Assembly: GCF_030272615.1 (NCBI RefSeq)
Contig: NC_081409.1
Location: forward strand, 241,014,332 to 241,078,331
Direction: 5' to 3'
Length of the DNA stretch: 64,000 bases
Source: Cryptomeria japonica
Taxonomy: Eukaryota; Streptophyta; Pinopsida; Cupressales; Cupressaceae
A model generated the notes under the pieces. It made no database searches and was not told the origin of the DNA. It saw only the letters and a program-made list of their open reading frames with translations. Positions within the stretch are counted from its first letter, which is position 1, and every line of letters starts with the position of its first letter. This document shows, piece after piece, positions 1-11,399 of the stretch. Position numbers and translations under genes: made by a program.

Positions 1-1264
1 GAATGAGAACATCCCTACAGTTGATCAGATAATTCCAAATTCTAGAACCATGGGGGGGGGGTTCATTGTTCTAAAGATGCTAGTGGGGTCCGAAAAATCC
101 AAATATTTGCTAGCTAAAACTTTCACCCATCTTCTATATGGTTCCTGGTAAATTTTCCATACTAGCTTGGCTCCTAGAGCCTTATTTTGTAACTCCTAGT
201 CTCTTAGCCCTATTCCACCTTGATCCTTAGGTCTACAAAGTTTCTCCCATGCAATAAGTGCAAATTTCTTCTTGTCTACTAGTCCTTGCCAAAAAAAGGT
301 TCTGGGTTTTTGGTCCAGATTCTTTTTCACTACTTTTGTCAATGGAAAATAGGTTATTTGATATTGGGGAAGGGCAGAGAGAAGAGACCGAAGCATTATT
401 ACTCTACCAGTTGCTGACAGCCATTTACCTTTCCAAATTTGGATTCTTGATCTAGCTTGGTCAGAGTATGCCCCCACAGATTGGATGACCTATGCCCTTT
501 GTCCACGAGTAGGCCTAGATATTTACAAGGGAGCATCTCGATCTAGAAGCCTAAAATACTGACAATATATTTGGATAGCTTCTCCTCCATATTGAAGAAA
601 TACAGGTTTGAATTATCTTTATTAACCTTTTCACCTGAGGCTCTGAAAAACCAAGCTAGAATAATGTTAAAGTTTCTAGCTTCTACCAGGCTACTCTTCC
701 CAAAGAGGAGGGTATCATCATCAAATTGTTGATGAGTGATGGGAGGAATACTACTAGATATTTTGATTCCATCAATATTGCTCAATTCTTGAGATTTCTG
801 AATGGTCCTACCTAAAGCTTCAACCATTATGATGTAGAGGAAGGGTGATAACGGATCTCCTTGTCTCAATCCTCTTGACATATAAAAGAAGCCTTATGGT
901 TATCCATTGACTAGGACTGAGACCTTGGGTGTTGAGATGCATTCAAAGATTAAGTTGATCCAGACTTTGCTAAAACCATAATATTCTTGGCATTTGCAAA
1001 GAAACCTCTAGTTCACCATATAATATGCTTTCCAAATGTCTAATTTGATGAACATACTAGCTTGATGATTATTTTGAACAAAGTGCATTGCCTCTTGTGC
1101 AATGATCACTCCATTAAAAATAGACCTACCTGGCACAAAACCTATTTGTTCTTCAGAGATTATGCTTGAAAGTACCATTTTTAGCTGGTTGGCTAGAACT
1201 TTCTAGAATATTTTATAAATGGTGTTACAAAGTGAAATAGTCTAAAATCACTCATACTATCCAC
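1..1264 (-). pseudogene. LINE (non-LTR retrotransposon) reverse transcriptase remnant
   Basis: Reading the minus strand from 1264 downward gives a plant L1-type reverse transcriptase broken by stops and frameshifts. A SMSDFR segment near 1230-1262 (the start of the RT 'DFRPISLCN' block) is followed by the RT core GLRQGDPLSPFLY at about 840-880. The catalytic box near 710-725 reads FDDD where the family has FADD. The C-terminal part GRVIMLRSLLSALPQYQ lies at about 350-400 and runs on to IGLRD near 196. The element leaves the window at base 1, so endonuclease and 3' end are not seen. LINE sequence stops exactly at 1264, where a TG-initial LTR-like segment begins, so a later retroelement probably inserted here. 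The family assignment is firm. The copy is dead. Confidence 0.85.
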
Positions 1265-1463
1265 TGTCGAATTAATTTAGATTAATTAATCAAAGGGGGG
1301 TTATTGAAATGAACTTAATGAATAAATCCTTATATTTATTTATAAGTAGATTGAATGGGGAAATTAATCAAATTATTTGCGAATTCAATTAATTGGGAAG
1401 GGTGATTAATTAAATAACTACATATTTAATTAATTATCTTCATACCATTTTTAGGTGTATACA
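1265..1463 (-). repeat. Short or truncated Gypsy-type LTR fragment
   Basis: On the minus strand this segment starts TGTATACACC and its other end is TG on the plus strand, so it has TG...CA termini. It abuts LINE sequence at 1264. It is rich in AATTAATTAA-type palindromes like the LTR at 22478, which starts TGTAGACACTT. The purine tract next to it is listed separately. At 199 bp it is short for this group, so it may be internally deleted. No matching 5' copy was found in the window. Confidence 0.5.
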
Positions 1464-1477
1464 TTTTGCCCCTCTTT
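1464..1477 (-). other. Polypurine tract
   Basis: The minus strand reads AAAGAGGGGCAAAA directly before TGTATACACC. A purine tract of this form next to a TG terminus is the usual plus-strand primer site of plant Ty3/Gypsy elements. It fixes the orientation of the adjacent LTR as minus. Confidence 0.55.
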
Positions 1478-2700
1478 GAAGCGATGTGTGACGATGCATT
1501 GGTTCAAAAGAAAAATCGATTTGATGTAGATATGATTTCTATATGATGCCCCAGACGTTGATTGATAGATTATGATGCGAGGATGCCCCTTCGGGATATC
1601 AATTGAGAGAATGGATGATTGAATTGTTTGGATTTGGGCGAAATTGATTTCCCAATAAAATTTACTTGATTCCTGGAACTTTGGTTGATGAAAGTGTCAG
1701 TTATCTGATTACTTTGATGTTTTGCTTGAATTGATGATTGGTAGAGTTTGATTGACCTCATGATTGATGAGGGTCAATGATATAAACTCAAGATTCGATG
1801 ATTTGATGGGATGAGTTTGATTGACTTCATGATTGATCAGCGTCAATGATGTAAACTCGAGATTGAAAATACTAGATGTGTGACCTCATGATGAATGAAA
1901 ATCACTGATGGGTGCTCAAAGAGATTAATGGAAATCTCCAATGAGCGGATAGGATAGAAGATCAAATGATCAAAGAGATTGATTGGATAAAGAACTAATA
2001 TTTTTTTGATATCCCATTGTAGGAAGATTTAGATGTGCTGATGTTGGTGCATTCGAGGGAGAAGCATGAGATTTGTTTAGGTCGACAATAGCTGGAGAAA
2101 GTTTTGGTCATCATCCTAGTGGACATTAATATGAGAGATTGATCATTGATCCGATTTTGTGTACACCATTGATGAGACATTAATGATGCCTGCGAAATAT
2201 TCTGACATTTTTGTGATATTATTGTACATTGGACCTTGATTATTTCAAATGATGTGATATAGTTGATCCTATTTGCCTTATATGGTCTATGAGATTATGG
2301 ATGCATTCTACTTGCTATATGATTATGGACCCTAGATGATGGATGCATGCCTCTTATATATGATGATGCAAGATGATGCTATATGTACTATGTGACTCGT
2401 GTGTAATGAAATGCTTTCCATATTTGTATAATGCTTTTCTGACTTTTCCCGCGCATGTTGATATGAGATGGATGCAACACAATGCAATGATGATGTCTTT
2501 GGACATGATTGATATTTATGAATGAATGAAATATTGGCTGATCTATATGGATGATGGATCTATATGAATGATGCCTTGTTATGCAATGCTGACATGTGAT
2601 GAAATGAACTAACTTATCATGTTGAATGAATGAATTGATTAATTTTTGTTAATGTCTAATATATTCAATCACGTAATAAGAGAGATAACACCTGTTGAAG
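1478..2700 (-). other. Non-coding 3' region of a minus-strand retroelement
   Basis: No coding sequence is recognisable. The plus strand is dominated by degenerate TGATG/GATTGATG runs. A tandem duplication of about 69 bp occurs at 1744-1812 and 1813-1880, beginning GAGTTTGATTGAC. The stretch lies between LTR-like DNA and the polypurine tract at 1464, so it is most simply the internal non-coding part of a Gypsy element. Confidence 0.4.
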
Positions 2701-3412
2701 CGTTTTGGCCTTGGAAAAAGATTGGGCTTTTGTGATCCCATGAAAAATGAAATGCAATCAACTTTAATGTAATGAGATAATTGAGCTTTTAAAATGTGGG
2801 AAGTTAGCGCAAACATTGATGGTATAATTGAACCATGATGACCTAAGCACTATTTTCCTGGGTTTTGATATTGCAAGTTAGCACAAGCATTGAGGTATAA
2901 TTGAACCAAGATGACCTAAGTGTTGCTTGCGTAAAATAGGAAGTATTAATTGATGCACTGCAAAATAGGATAGATGTTAGGAAACACAACACAAGAAGCA
3001 ATTCAAATGTTAGTGTTAGTGTCAGAAACAAAAGACTATTTTAAGCAAGCATATAAGGAGAGATATTAAACATGTAATGAAAAACATACAAAGAACAAAG
3101 AGATACACTACACTCTTCCAAATGCTAGCCAATATGTTCATAGCTGCTCCTCCCTTGTTCCTCTCCTCTCTAAGTTACACATGAGTGTAGCTCTCAACTT
3201 TGCACTACTATGGAAGTCTTATGGAGATTCAAGATTGAAAATGATTGTGAGATTATGCAAATACAAGCTTAATATGAGAGAAATGAGTTAATTTGAGCTA
3301 TGTTAATTTTAACCAAAACAAGAACAAAGTAACTATGTTCCTAAATGTTCTCTCTTAAATTCACTATAACTTAGATGCATACAAGATTTCTGGATTTGGT
3401 TTATGAAGGAAT

Positions 3413-3428
3413 GGGCTCTATTTATAGG
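3413..3428 (-). promoter_or_regulatory. Candidate TATA box of the LTR
   Basis: The minus strand reads CCTATAAATAGAGCCC, a near-perfect plant TATA element, inside the LTR-like region and followed by leader-like sequence. Confidence 0.45.
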
Positions 3429-4129
3429 AAAAATAGAGAAATGGATGGTTGAGATTGAGTAATCTCAACAAGGGTCAAGATTGAAAGATTTATGATCCAT
3501 CTGAAGGCTTTCAATCCGATCCCAAGATGACAAATGTCAACATGAGATGGCTTGAGAGGAGAGGGAAGAAGCATTAAATTCTTGAGAAGACATGAAGGTT
3601 AGCTTGAGAGGTAAGGTTAGGCTTGAGTTGAATTAATAAAGCCATTATCCAATGAATAATGCCTTTGTCCAAGGGATAAACTCTTGTGCAAGAATTAGTG
3701 GGGATAACCATGGTCAAAGCAATGAATGCTTGAGGAGACACGTGAGTTAAATGGAGGTTGAGTTAGAGGTAAAGCCTCTAACCATGTGGGCAAGTGGAAT
3801 TAACCATAAATGGTTATGTAAGAGCCATAAATGGTTATGTAAGAACCATTAATGGTTTGGAAGACTTTGGGGGATAACTTGTTGAAGACATAAAGCATTT
3901 AATGATTTTCAAAGACCTTGAGGCTTTGAGAAGTGACTTCAAGTTGCTTAGGGATGTGTCAATAATTAGGGAGGGTGAATAGGCTAATTAGGAATGGTTA
4001 GAAGAGTCTAGAAGGGGATTTAGGATTGCAAGTGGGTTTGGTGGGTGAGGGAAAATAGGATTTTAATTAAAATAAAATTAATTTATTTCAATTATGGTTG
4101 CAACTTGCATTTGTAGGAAAATGTAAGTT

Positions 4130-4158
4130 GGGGGGGGTGGGGTGGGGTGGGGGGGGGT
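4130..4158 (+). repeat. G-run cluster (potential G-quadruplex)
   Basis: The plus strand carries four or more runs of 4-9 G separated by single T bases. It could form a G-quadruplex as DNA on the plus strand. On the minus strand, where the LTR would be transcribed, it is C-rich. Confidence 0.6.
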
Positions 4159-4480
4159 AGCTTAGGGATTTAAATAAATATTTTATTATTTATCTAAAAG
4201 AGGAAAAGGTGTTAAATTAAATAAATATGTGCTTTATTTATTTAACTGATTTTGAGTTTGGCTTAATTAATTAATTTAATTAATAGGAGAAGGGGTTGAT
4301 GATGAATTAATTAAATATTAATTTAATTAACTAGTTATTGATGGTTAAATAATCAAATAAATAATAAACATTCATTTAATTAAGTGGAAAGATTTATGTG
4401 AGTACATTAACCATTTCTATATGCAAATCTAAAATGTCTTCAATGATACTCCAATGATCATGTCCTGAGACAAATTTACA

Positions 4481-5093
4481 CATATTAACAATTAATTTAC
4501 AAATAATAGACAAGAAAATATCATGTTCCATCCTGGCTTCTCTAGTCAGAGACATCCTTGAGTCACTCAGAAATCATGATAGCGAAAATCAAGATAAAAT
4601 AGTTGAAACATTATTATCAAAGTGTTAAAATCATTAGTCAAAAGATATCATCCATTGATATGTGTTTATCATGTTTGGACTGACAATGGGTAGTTGATGG
4701 TTGATAATTTGATCTTGTGTTCAATGTTGGATGTGTCTCAGGTTTCACTTGACAAGTGTTGCCTAGCTATTGTTCTACCTATTTGATTAAGCCCAAAGAA
4801 ATTTTGCCCATAGCTAGGTTCGGGATTTTGCCCCTAGTCTAGAAACAAACTTTATTATGGTATATACAATGATCCAAACCATGGTGAGAAATCACTTGTG
4901 AAGCCTGCGCATGTACAAAGGCTTTATTATGGATATGAACAACGTTGATGAAAATGAATGCAAGCGGAAGGATGCATGAACTAATAGATGGAAGAGCTAG
5001 TTGACAGATAGCACCTGTTTCTAGGTTTTCACCATATGTTTTTATTGCACTTTTTTCAAATATTTGATTTTTTTTCATTTTTCACTGTTTTCG
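4481..5093 (-). other. 3' flank of the Gypsy pol, non-coding
   Basis: The Lys-rich pol tail ends above this stretch. Minus-strand sequence here includes purine-rich blocks such as AGACTAGGGGCAAAATCC near 4830 but no domain I recognise. Confidence 0.35.
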
Positions 5094-5738
5094 CTATTTT
5101 TGGATTTTCTTCTTTTTCACTTTTTTTTTGGATTTTCTACTTTTACACTTTTTTTGGATTTTTCTACTTTTCCACTTTTTTGGGGGGATTTTCTGCTTTT
5201 TAGACATAATTTTTTTTAGATGCATGTTATTGATGGGTTCCTCGAGTTGATCCCCGTCTGGCATTGATAGCTGATAAGCTCCTGACCCAAATCCTGTTGT
5301 GACCACAAACAGACCCAACCAATTTGGTTCAAATTTCCCTTTCTTTTCTTGATCTGACTGGTTGTGTGGATTTGCCTTTAGCACTAGTTCCCCAACTTGA
5401 AAGGCTCTTGGTTTGACCTTGTGATTATAACTTCAACACATTCTTTGCTGATACACCTTAAAATGATCAAAGGCATTTTGTCATCATTCATGGATCAATT
5501 CTATCTCTTGTAGTCTAGATACTCACTATTCTTCATCTGGGATAAGTCCTTTTAATGATACTTGTAGAGAAGGTATCTCTACTTCTATTGGCAGTATTGT
5601 TTTTGATCCATAGACAAGAGAGAAAGGTGTGGCTCCTGTTGGTGTGGGGATATTGGTATAGTAGGTCCATAGAGAAGGGTTCAATTGAATATGCCAATCT
5701 TTGCCAGCATCATTCACTATCTTTTTGAGGATTTTCAA
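5094..5738 (-). pseudogene. Gypsy integrase C-terminal part and basic tail
   Basis: Minus-strand fragment 5738-5526 contains a TPTGATPFSLVYG block, the typical integrase C-terminal segment of Gypsy elements, followed by LPIEVEIPS. Fragment 5384-5094 contains LGLFVVTTGFGSGAYQL, the 'GPY' type module, and NNMHLKKI, then a run of Lys/Arg of about 35 residues. The parts lie in different frames. The Lys-rich tail comes from a T-rich tract and may be simple-sequence expansion rather than a functional domain. Confidence 0.7.
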
Positions 5739-6055
5739 AATTGTTTTGTTTGATGCTTTTGCTTGTCCATTCCCTTGTGGATAGTAGGGTGTGGAGAATC
5801 TATGTTGGATCTGAAATTTCTTACAAAGCTCTTGTACATCCTAGTTCTTGAACAGTCCCCCATTATCAGTGATAATGGTCATGGGTATGCCATAGCGACA
5901 TATGATGTAGTTCAAGATAAATACAACAATTTGTTTTTCTGTGATATTTGTGAGAGGTACCGCCTCAATCCATTTTGTAAAAAAAATTTAGCTACAAGGA
6001 TAAATTTGTGACCATTGGATGAAGGAGGATTTATCTTTCCTACTAGATCAAAACC

Positions 6056-6622
6056 TCATTGGCAGAAAGGCCAAGAGGTTGCCAAAGCATGAAGCTCGTG
6101 TGCTGGTACATAAATTAAATTACCATGGATCTGACATTGTTTGCATGTTTTAGCTATCTGAAAAGAATCTCGTTCCATAGTTGGCCAATAATAGCCCAAT
6201 CGTATGCGTTTTTTCGAAAGGGCAAGACCACTTGAATGAGTGCCACAAATGTCGTTATGGACTTCATTTAAGGCCTTCTCAGATTCTTCTTGCTCGAGAC
6301 ATCTTAAGAGAGTATTGTCTAGACCTCGTTTAAAAAGGGTATCCATGATAAGAGTATAATGAGAAGATTGGCAAATGAAATTTATCTTTTGGATCGTTGA
6401 CAAGTCAGGAGGGAGGGTGTTATCTTTTAGGTATGTATAAATTTGGCCATAGCAGGAGGAATCATGCCAAACAAGGTGACATATAATTTGAGATTCAAGA
6501 CAATTACGAGCAGGGTAAAACAACTCTTCCACCAAGAATTCGTAATGCCCTTGATTTTCTTGTGTCTGCAGTAGAGAAGCAAGTGTTGCCATGGCATCTG
6601 CTGCTTTGTTGTCATTTCTCAA
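6056..6622 (-). pseudogene. Gypsy second RNase H end plus integrase N-terminal zinc domain
   Basis: This 188-codon minus-strand open frame starts with NDNKAADAMATLASLLQ, the C-terminal end of the extra RNase H-like domain in Tat elements. It then covers the linker and the integrase HHCC zinc module: EVHNDICGTHSSG supplies the His pair region and CKQCQIHG the two Cys, with the intervening GYYWPTM motif. It ends at HALATSWPF, just before the catalytic core. The core between about 6055 and 5740 is frameshifted. Confidence 0.75.
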
Positions 6623-7250
6623 AATCTGCTCAAAGGTGATTTCTACAAAATTTTCTTGAAATCATCTACCATCTTTTTATAAGGCATTAGTTTGTCATCC
6701 ATTGTTTGATAATCATCATTAATTTGATTGATGATGAGCTGAGAGTCTCCAAAAACCTATAATTGCATGATGTTCCATTATATGGCCATCTTGATTCCTA
6801 TGACCAAAGCTTCATATTCTGCTTATTGTTGGTGCATGGAAAACTCAATTTATATGCCTTTGGAATTGTGTGACCTTGCGGTGTGATGAATAAAATGCCT
6901 ACTTCTGATCCATGTTGGGTATATGGACCATCAAAGTACAACTACCATGTCTGTTTGGTGACTGTGAGGATATCAGCATCTGAAAATTCAATGTTTAAGG
7001 GATGATCATCTTGAAGTGGTGCTTCGACCAACTGGTCTGCAAAAACTTGTCCCTTGATAGCTTTTCGGTCCACATATTCAATATCAAATTCTCTCAGGAT
7101 CATGACCCATTTTGCTAATCTTCCTGTTAATGTCGTCTTACTGAGCAAATACTTTAATGGATCTATTTTATCAATTCATTTGATGGAGTGAGAGAGTAGA
7201 TAATTTCACAACTTTTGAGAAGCGAATACTACCGCTAAGCATGCTTTTTA
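6603..7250 (-). pseudogene. Gypsy RNase H end and second (archaeal-type) RNase H-like domain, frameshifted
   Basis: Fragment 7148-6942 (MLSKTTLTGRLAKWVMILRE, then FDIEYVDRKAIKGQVFAD) is the connection after the Gypsy RNase H. It continues in-frame past a stop near 6945 into LYFDGPYTQHGSEVGILFITP. That is the 'W.LYFDG' start of the second RNase H-like domain of Tat elements. The rest, down to 6603, is readable only by switching frames several times. Domain order supports the Tat assignment. Confidence 0.65.
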
Positions 7251-8350
7251 TGTTGCTGAATAATTGAGCTCGTATCCCACTAATGTTCTACTGATGTAGT
7301 AAATAGCTCGTTCTTTTCCTTCATTATCCTGTTGTGCGAGTAGAACTCCTAATGATAATCCTGTGGCTGATACATATAGTAATAATGATTTTCCTTGAAT
7401 TGGTGACATTAGAACTAGTGGTTGCATGAGATATTCCTTGATTTCGTTGAATGCTTCTTCACAATGATTGTCCCATTTGAAATGAACATTCTTGTACAAT
7501 AGATGTGTAAATGGTTGACACTTATCTGCTAACTGAGAAACAAATCTTCTAATTGACTGCAATCTTCCTTGAAGTGATCTGGGTTGACTGATATTCTTGG
7601 GAGATGTTATTTCCATGATTGCTTTAACTTTAGCCAGATCTACTTCTATACCTCTAGTTGAAATAATGTATCCCAATAGCTTACCTGAAGTGACACCAAA
7701 GGCACATTTCTTAGGATTGAGCCTTAGCTTGTATTGTTCTAACCGGTCAAAGATATTTTCCAGTATTTCTAGATGTTCTTCTCTATTGTATGATTTTGCC
7801 AATATGTCATCTACATAGTCTTCCATGAATGTAGGCATCATGTCATGGAATATTATTGTCATGGCTCTCTGATAAGTAGCACCTGCATTCTTTAGTCCAA
7901 ATGGCATGACGTTCTAGCAGAAAGTACCCCATGGACACATGAAAGCTGTCTTTTCTTGATCTTCTGAAGCTATTTTAATCTGATTATATCCCGAGAAAAC
8001 CATCCATTAGAGAAGACATGGAATGTCCAACACTTAAATTGACAACGGTGTCAATATTAAGCAAAGGAAAGTCATCCTTTGGACGTGCATACTCTGATAC
8101 TTTTATCTGGTTTAGAAACAAGAACTATGTTTGATACCTATTGAGGATATGCTATAGGTTTGATGAATCTCACATCCAGTGATTTCTTCAGTTCTGATTT
8201 GACAAGGAGTGCTATACGAGGATGCATCTTTCTCAATTTTTGTTTTACTTTAGCTCCTGGAGCGACATTTACGCGATGCATTATAAGATTTGGATCCAAC
8301 CCTGGCCTGTCTACATATGTCCAAGCGAAATTGATTTGTCCTCTTTCCAA
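7248..8350 (-). pseudogene. Gypsy reverse transcriptase and RNase H
   Basis: Fragment 8350-8138 covers the RT start (KSELKKSLDVRFIKPIAYP). After a disrupted stretch, 7907-7248 gives 219 codons starting MPFGLKNAGATYQRAM, with the catalytic EDYVDDILAKS box (YVDD intact), NPKKCAFGV and KLLGYIIS. The RNase H start SLLLYVSATGLSLGVLLAQ ends at NYSAT, where a stop at 7248 truncates it. The catalytic DD pair is present, but the N-terminal half between 7908 and 8137 is broken. Confidence 0.85.
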
Positions 8351-9966
8351 AAATTCTAGATATTTCTGCTTTTCTTGTTCTGATAGAGAAGTTGACGGAT
8401 GTAGAACCTTTGGTTTATTTGTTGTGCCAATTTTGACTGCCTCTTTTGGTTCAATCAGTATAGATGATCTCTATTGATAATATTCATGTAAGGTGTCAAA
8501 TCTCCCATCTTCTGATGCCTCAAAGAGGTTTTCACCATTAGATGCGTCCTTTCTTTTTACTTTTATTTGGTCTAATGTTGTCAATAAATAGTTTTCAGCA
8601 TTAGACCTAACATTTTTTTCTTTTGCGATTGAGAGATTTGGCACCCACTTGATTGGAAGATGCGTTGGCGAAATCCCCGGTGGAAGTTGTTGTAGGCTCA
8701 ATTCCATTGAGGTATAAGGTGATAGCATGGTCATTAGGAAAGGTATCAATTTCAGTATGTCCTGCATTATCCCAGTCAATAAGTTTAGGATGTATTAAAG
8801 GTAAGGGATCTTCAGGTTGAGATGTTTCAAAGGCATTAAGGGTCATGATAGAAATGTTAAAGTCTTTGATATGTATTTAAATGTCTAAGACGATACTCTC
8901 ATTAGAATGACCTCTCGCAAGTAGTTCCCGATCGTCCTTGATTAAATCCAAGTCAGCCTAATGCGATTCTAATTCAATCGATCTAGTTCCTAACATTTGT
9001 CCTGCATACGCATGGACTGCATCGACACCCACATCTTCTTCATAGTAGGTTTCTTTAGCTGATTGTTCAGAATGATAGGAATCTCATTCCCATTCATTAG
9101 AATCTGTCTCGCCGGCAGCCTGCAATCTGCAGATTTGTTCATATAGCTTTTGGTTTGTTTATTTTATTTTCCTCGCTATCTCTTTTCTTCTCTCATATTT
9201 AGCTTCCTCTGGGCTAATATTTAGTTCTGTTAGTCTTGCTATTAGTTCTCCTTGCTTTATACCATCTTCTTGTCTGTTTTGATTGGGAGTTGACTCTGCT
9301 TGGGAAGTGCCTTTATTTTGTCTTTCTTGATGATTAGAGGCTCTCTCTTTTTGTGATCTTATGTTTGCTTGTTCTTGTTGTTTGGCAGAGGCTTATTCTC
9401 TTTCGATTGAAAGTTTCTCTTGTCTTTTGTCATGTTCATCTTTTTGCTACCTAGAAGATGTTTCTTCTTGTAGAGTAACTTGTCCATACCCTAAGCCTGA
9501 TTTGTCTATATCCCGTTGAGTATGAGGTTGTAAGGGTTCTGAGATACCTTCTTTTCTTTTTCCTACAGGACCTATTCCAATGCATCCTATTTTCAGAAGA
9601 ATGTTAAATCCTTTTCCATATTTTTCTGTGGGTATTTTGACATTATTGATATTTTGTTGAGCTTCTTCATCTTTATATAGCCATTATAGCACATCTTTGT
9701 CCTCTGTTTCCTCGGATAATGTCCTAGCACTAACAAATTCTCCATCAAATATTGGAAGAGGTTTTACAACTAGTTGTTGTGTTTGAGTTTGATGGTTTAC
9801 CATAAGATTTAGGAGAAAGTGGTAATTGTGACAGTGAATATTCTCCATTCCATCGATCCCTTAGCTATATCTATTTTTTAAAACTTGACAAGATTAAGGA
9901 AAATGATTTTTCTTTGGATTGTGTCCTTGAAGACGATGCCTCTCTATTATGCAAAACAATGACCTC
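8351..9966 (-). pseudogene. Gypsy protease-to-RT spacer, heavily broken
   Basis: Two overlapping minus-strand fragments (8846-8607 and 8779-8471) read the spacer upstream of RT in different frames, with PEDPLPLIHPKLIDWD as the clearest segment. From 8850 to 9966 only short fragments remain and no domain is recognisable. Its place between protease and RT implies the long linker typical of Tat elements. Confidence 0.5.
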
Positions 9967-11214
9967 TCATGTTGGTTTTAAAATAATACAATATTGGAAT
10001 GGATTCAAGTCTGCTAAAATTGTGATTTCCTGCCCATTGTACGAAAACTTCAGGCACTGGTGATAAGTTGAAGCAATAACTTGTATGTCATGAATCCATG
10101 GTCTTCCCAAAATTATGTTGTATGATAAATCTAGGTCTAAGACTTGGCATGTTGTATCTTTTTGCAAGGGTCCTACTCTGATGGGTAATACCACAATTCC
10201 TTTGGAGGAACGTTCTTCTTCATCCTATGTTTTGATTGTGATCTTTTTATGGGGATCAACTACATCTTCAGAAAAACCTAAAGCATGAACAATACTTAAT
10301 GAGCAAATATTCAAGCCAACTCCTCCATCTATTAGGACACGTTTAACGTGTGTTTTATGAATAAGGACTTCAGTATGCAATGGAGCGTTATGGGGATGTT
10401 GCAAAGACATGTCATCTTCTTTTGTGAATGATAAGCAATGAGGAGCTGTGAGGTGTCCCACCATGGTTTGGAATTGATCTACCTCAAGATCTTTGGATAT
10501 CGTCGTATCTACTAGCACTCTTTCTAAGATTTCTTTATGTGCAGGTGAAAGTTTTAAAAGTTCTAAAATTGATATTTGCGCGAGAGTTTTTTGTAATTGA
10601 TCCACTAGACTATATTGTTTTGAAGTGGATGACGTGTCGGTTGTAGGACTTGGCAAAACAACTTTGGCTTTGCTTCTCATGATAGCATAAGCAGGTTCTT
10701 GTTGTTGCTTCTCTTTGACCACAATCACATTAACCACGTTATCATAAGTATGAGCATAGTTCACTTTTGCTTTACCCTTGCCATTATGTGTTGTTGATGA
10801 TTCACCCTTCTCATAATTAGGAAGTGGAGTTTTAAAAGTTGTGTGCAATTTTTTTGTCGTATGCCCATCCACAATTATTACACCATTATCAATCAAATCT
10901 TGGATGAAGTGTTTTAACCGCTGACAATCATCTGTTTGGTGTCCTTTGTTTCGATGGAACTCACAATAATGGTTGTCATTCCACCAAGAAGGTTTTACCT
11001 TGGGTTCAAAGTTTCTTGCTTCTGGAAAGGTAATCAATTTATTTGCAAGAAGTGTCTTTAAGGCTGACCCGAGTGGTTCACCAATGTTAGTAAATTTCAT
11101 GCAAAAGAATTTATTAAAAGATGATTTTTGTTGATTATTATCTTGTTGAACTGCTGCTGTGTGATTTGATAGATTGAAAACTGGTTGCTTTGGTTTCACA
11201 TTATTATTATCCAC
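9967..11214 (-). pseudogene. Gypsy gag C-terminus and aspartic protease
   Basis: The 329-codon frame 11214-10225 contains NDNHYCEFHRNKGHQTDDC, the Cys/His motif of Tat gag, then a Thr/Ser linker, then HVKRVLIDGGVGLNICSLS. The last is the protease active-site region (usual form D-T/S/G-G). Fragment 10194-9967 adds the protease end with NIILGRPWIHDI (the ILGRPW flap/helix motif). One frameshift near 10210 separates the two. The catalytic triplet reads DGG, as in many Tat elements. Confidence 0.75.
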
Positions 11215-11399
11215 TATCCCATCATTAACGATGTTTCAATTTCTATTCCAAAAATTGGGTTTATCATTGTTGGTATTGTTGTTGGGAGGAGGATTAACTC
11301 CTTTGTATATATTCAACTCTCCCTTATTTACCATAGCTTCCTCCATCATGATTCCATTATCAATCATCTTTTCGAAACTTTAATGACATTGTATTTTTA

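Larger units (their letters stand above)
2701..4480 (-). repeat. LTR-like region of a Gypsy element (boundaries uncertain)
   Basis: Read on the minus strand, this stretch begins with AT palindromes built from AATTAAATAAAT (about 4400-4180), then C-rich U3-like DNA, then a TATA box CCTATAAATAGAGCCC at 3413-3428, then transcribed-leader-like sequence. That order matches a long plant LTR. A 74-bp imperfect tandem repeat starts at 2801 and 2875 (AAGTTAGCRCAA). I found neither a second copy in the window nor exact TG/CA ends, so calling it the 3' LTR of the neighbouring Tat-like element is inference. Confidence 0.45.

Noticed and set aside
53-61. Homopolymer G runs (also 46141, 50567) as functional signals
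   Set aside because: Isolated homopolymers without repeated runs. Length may be a sequencing artefact.
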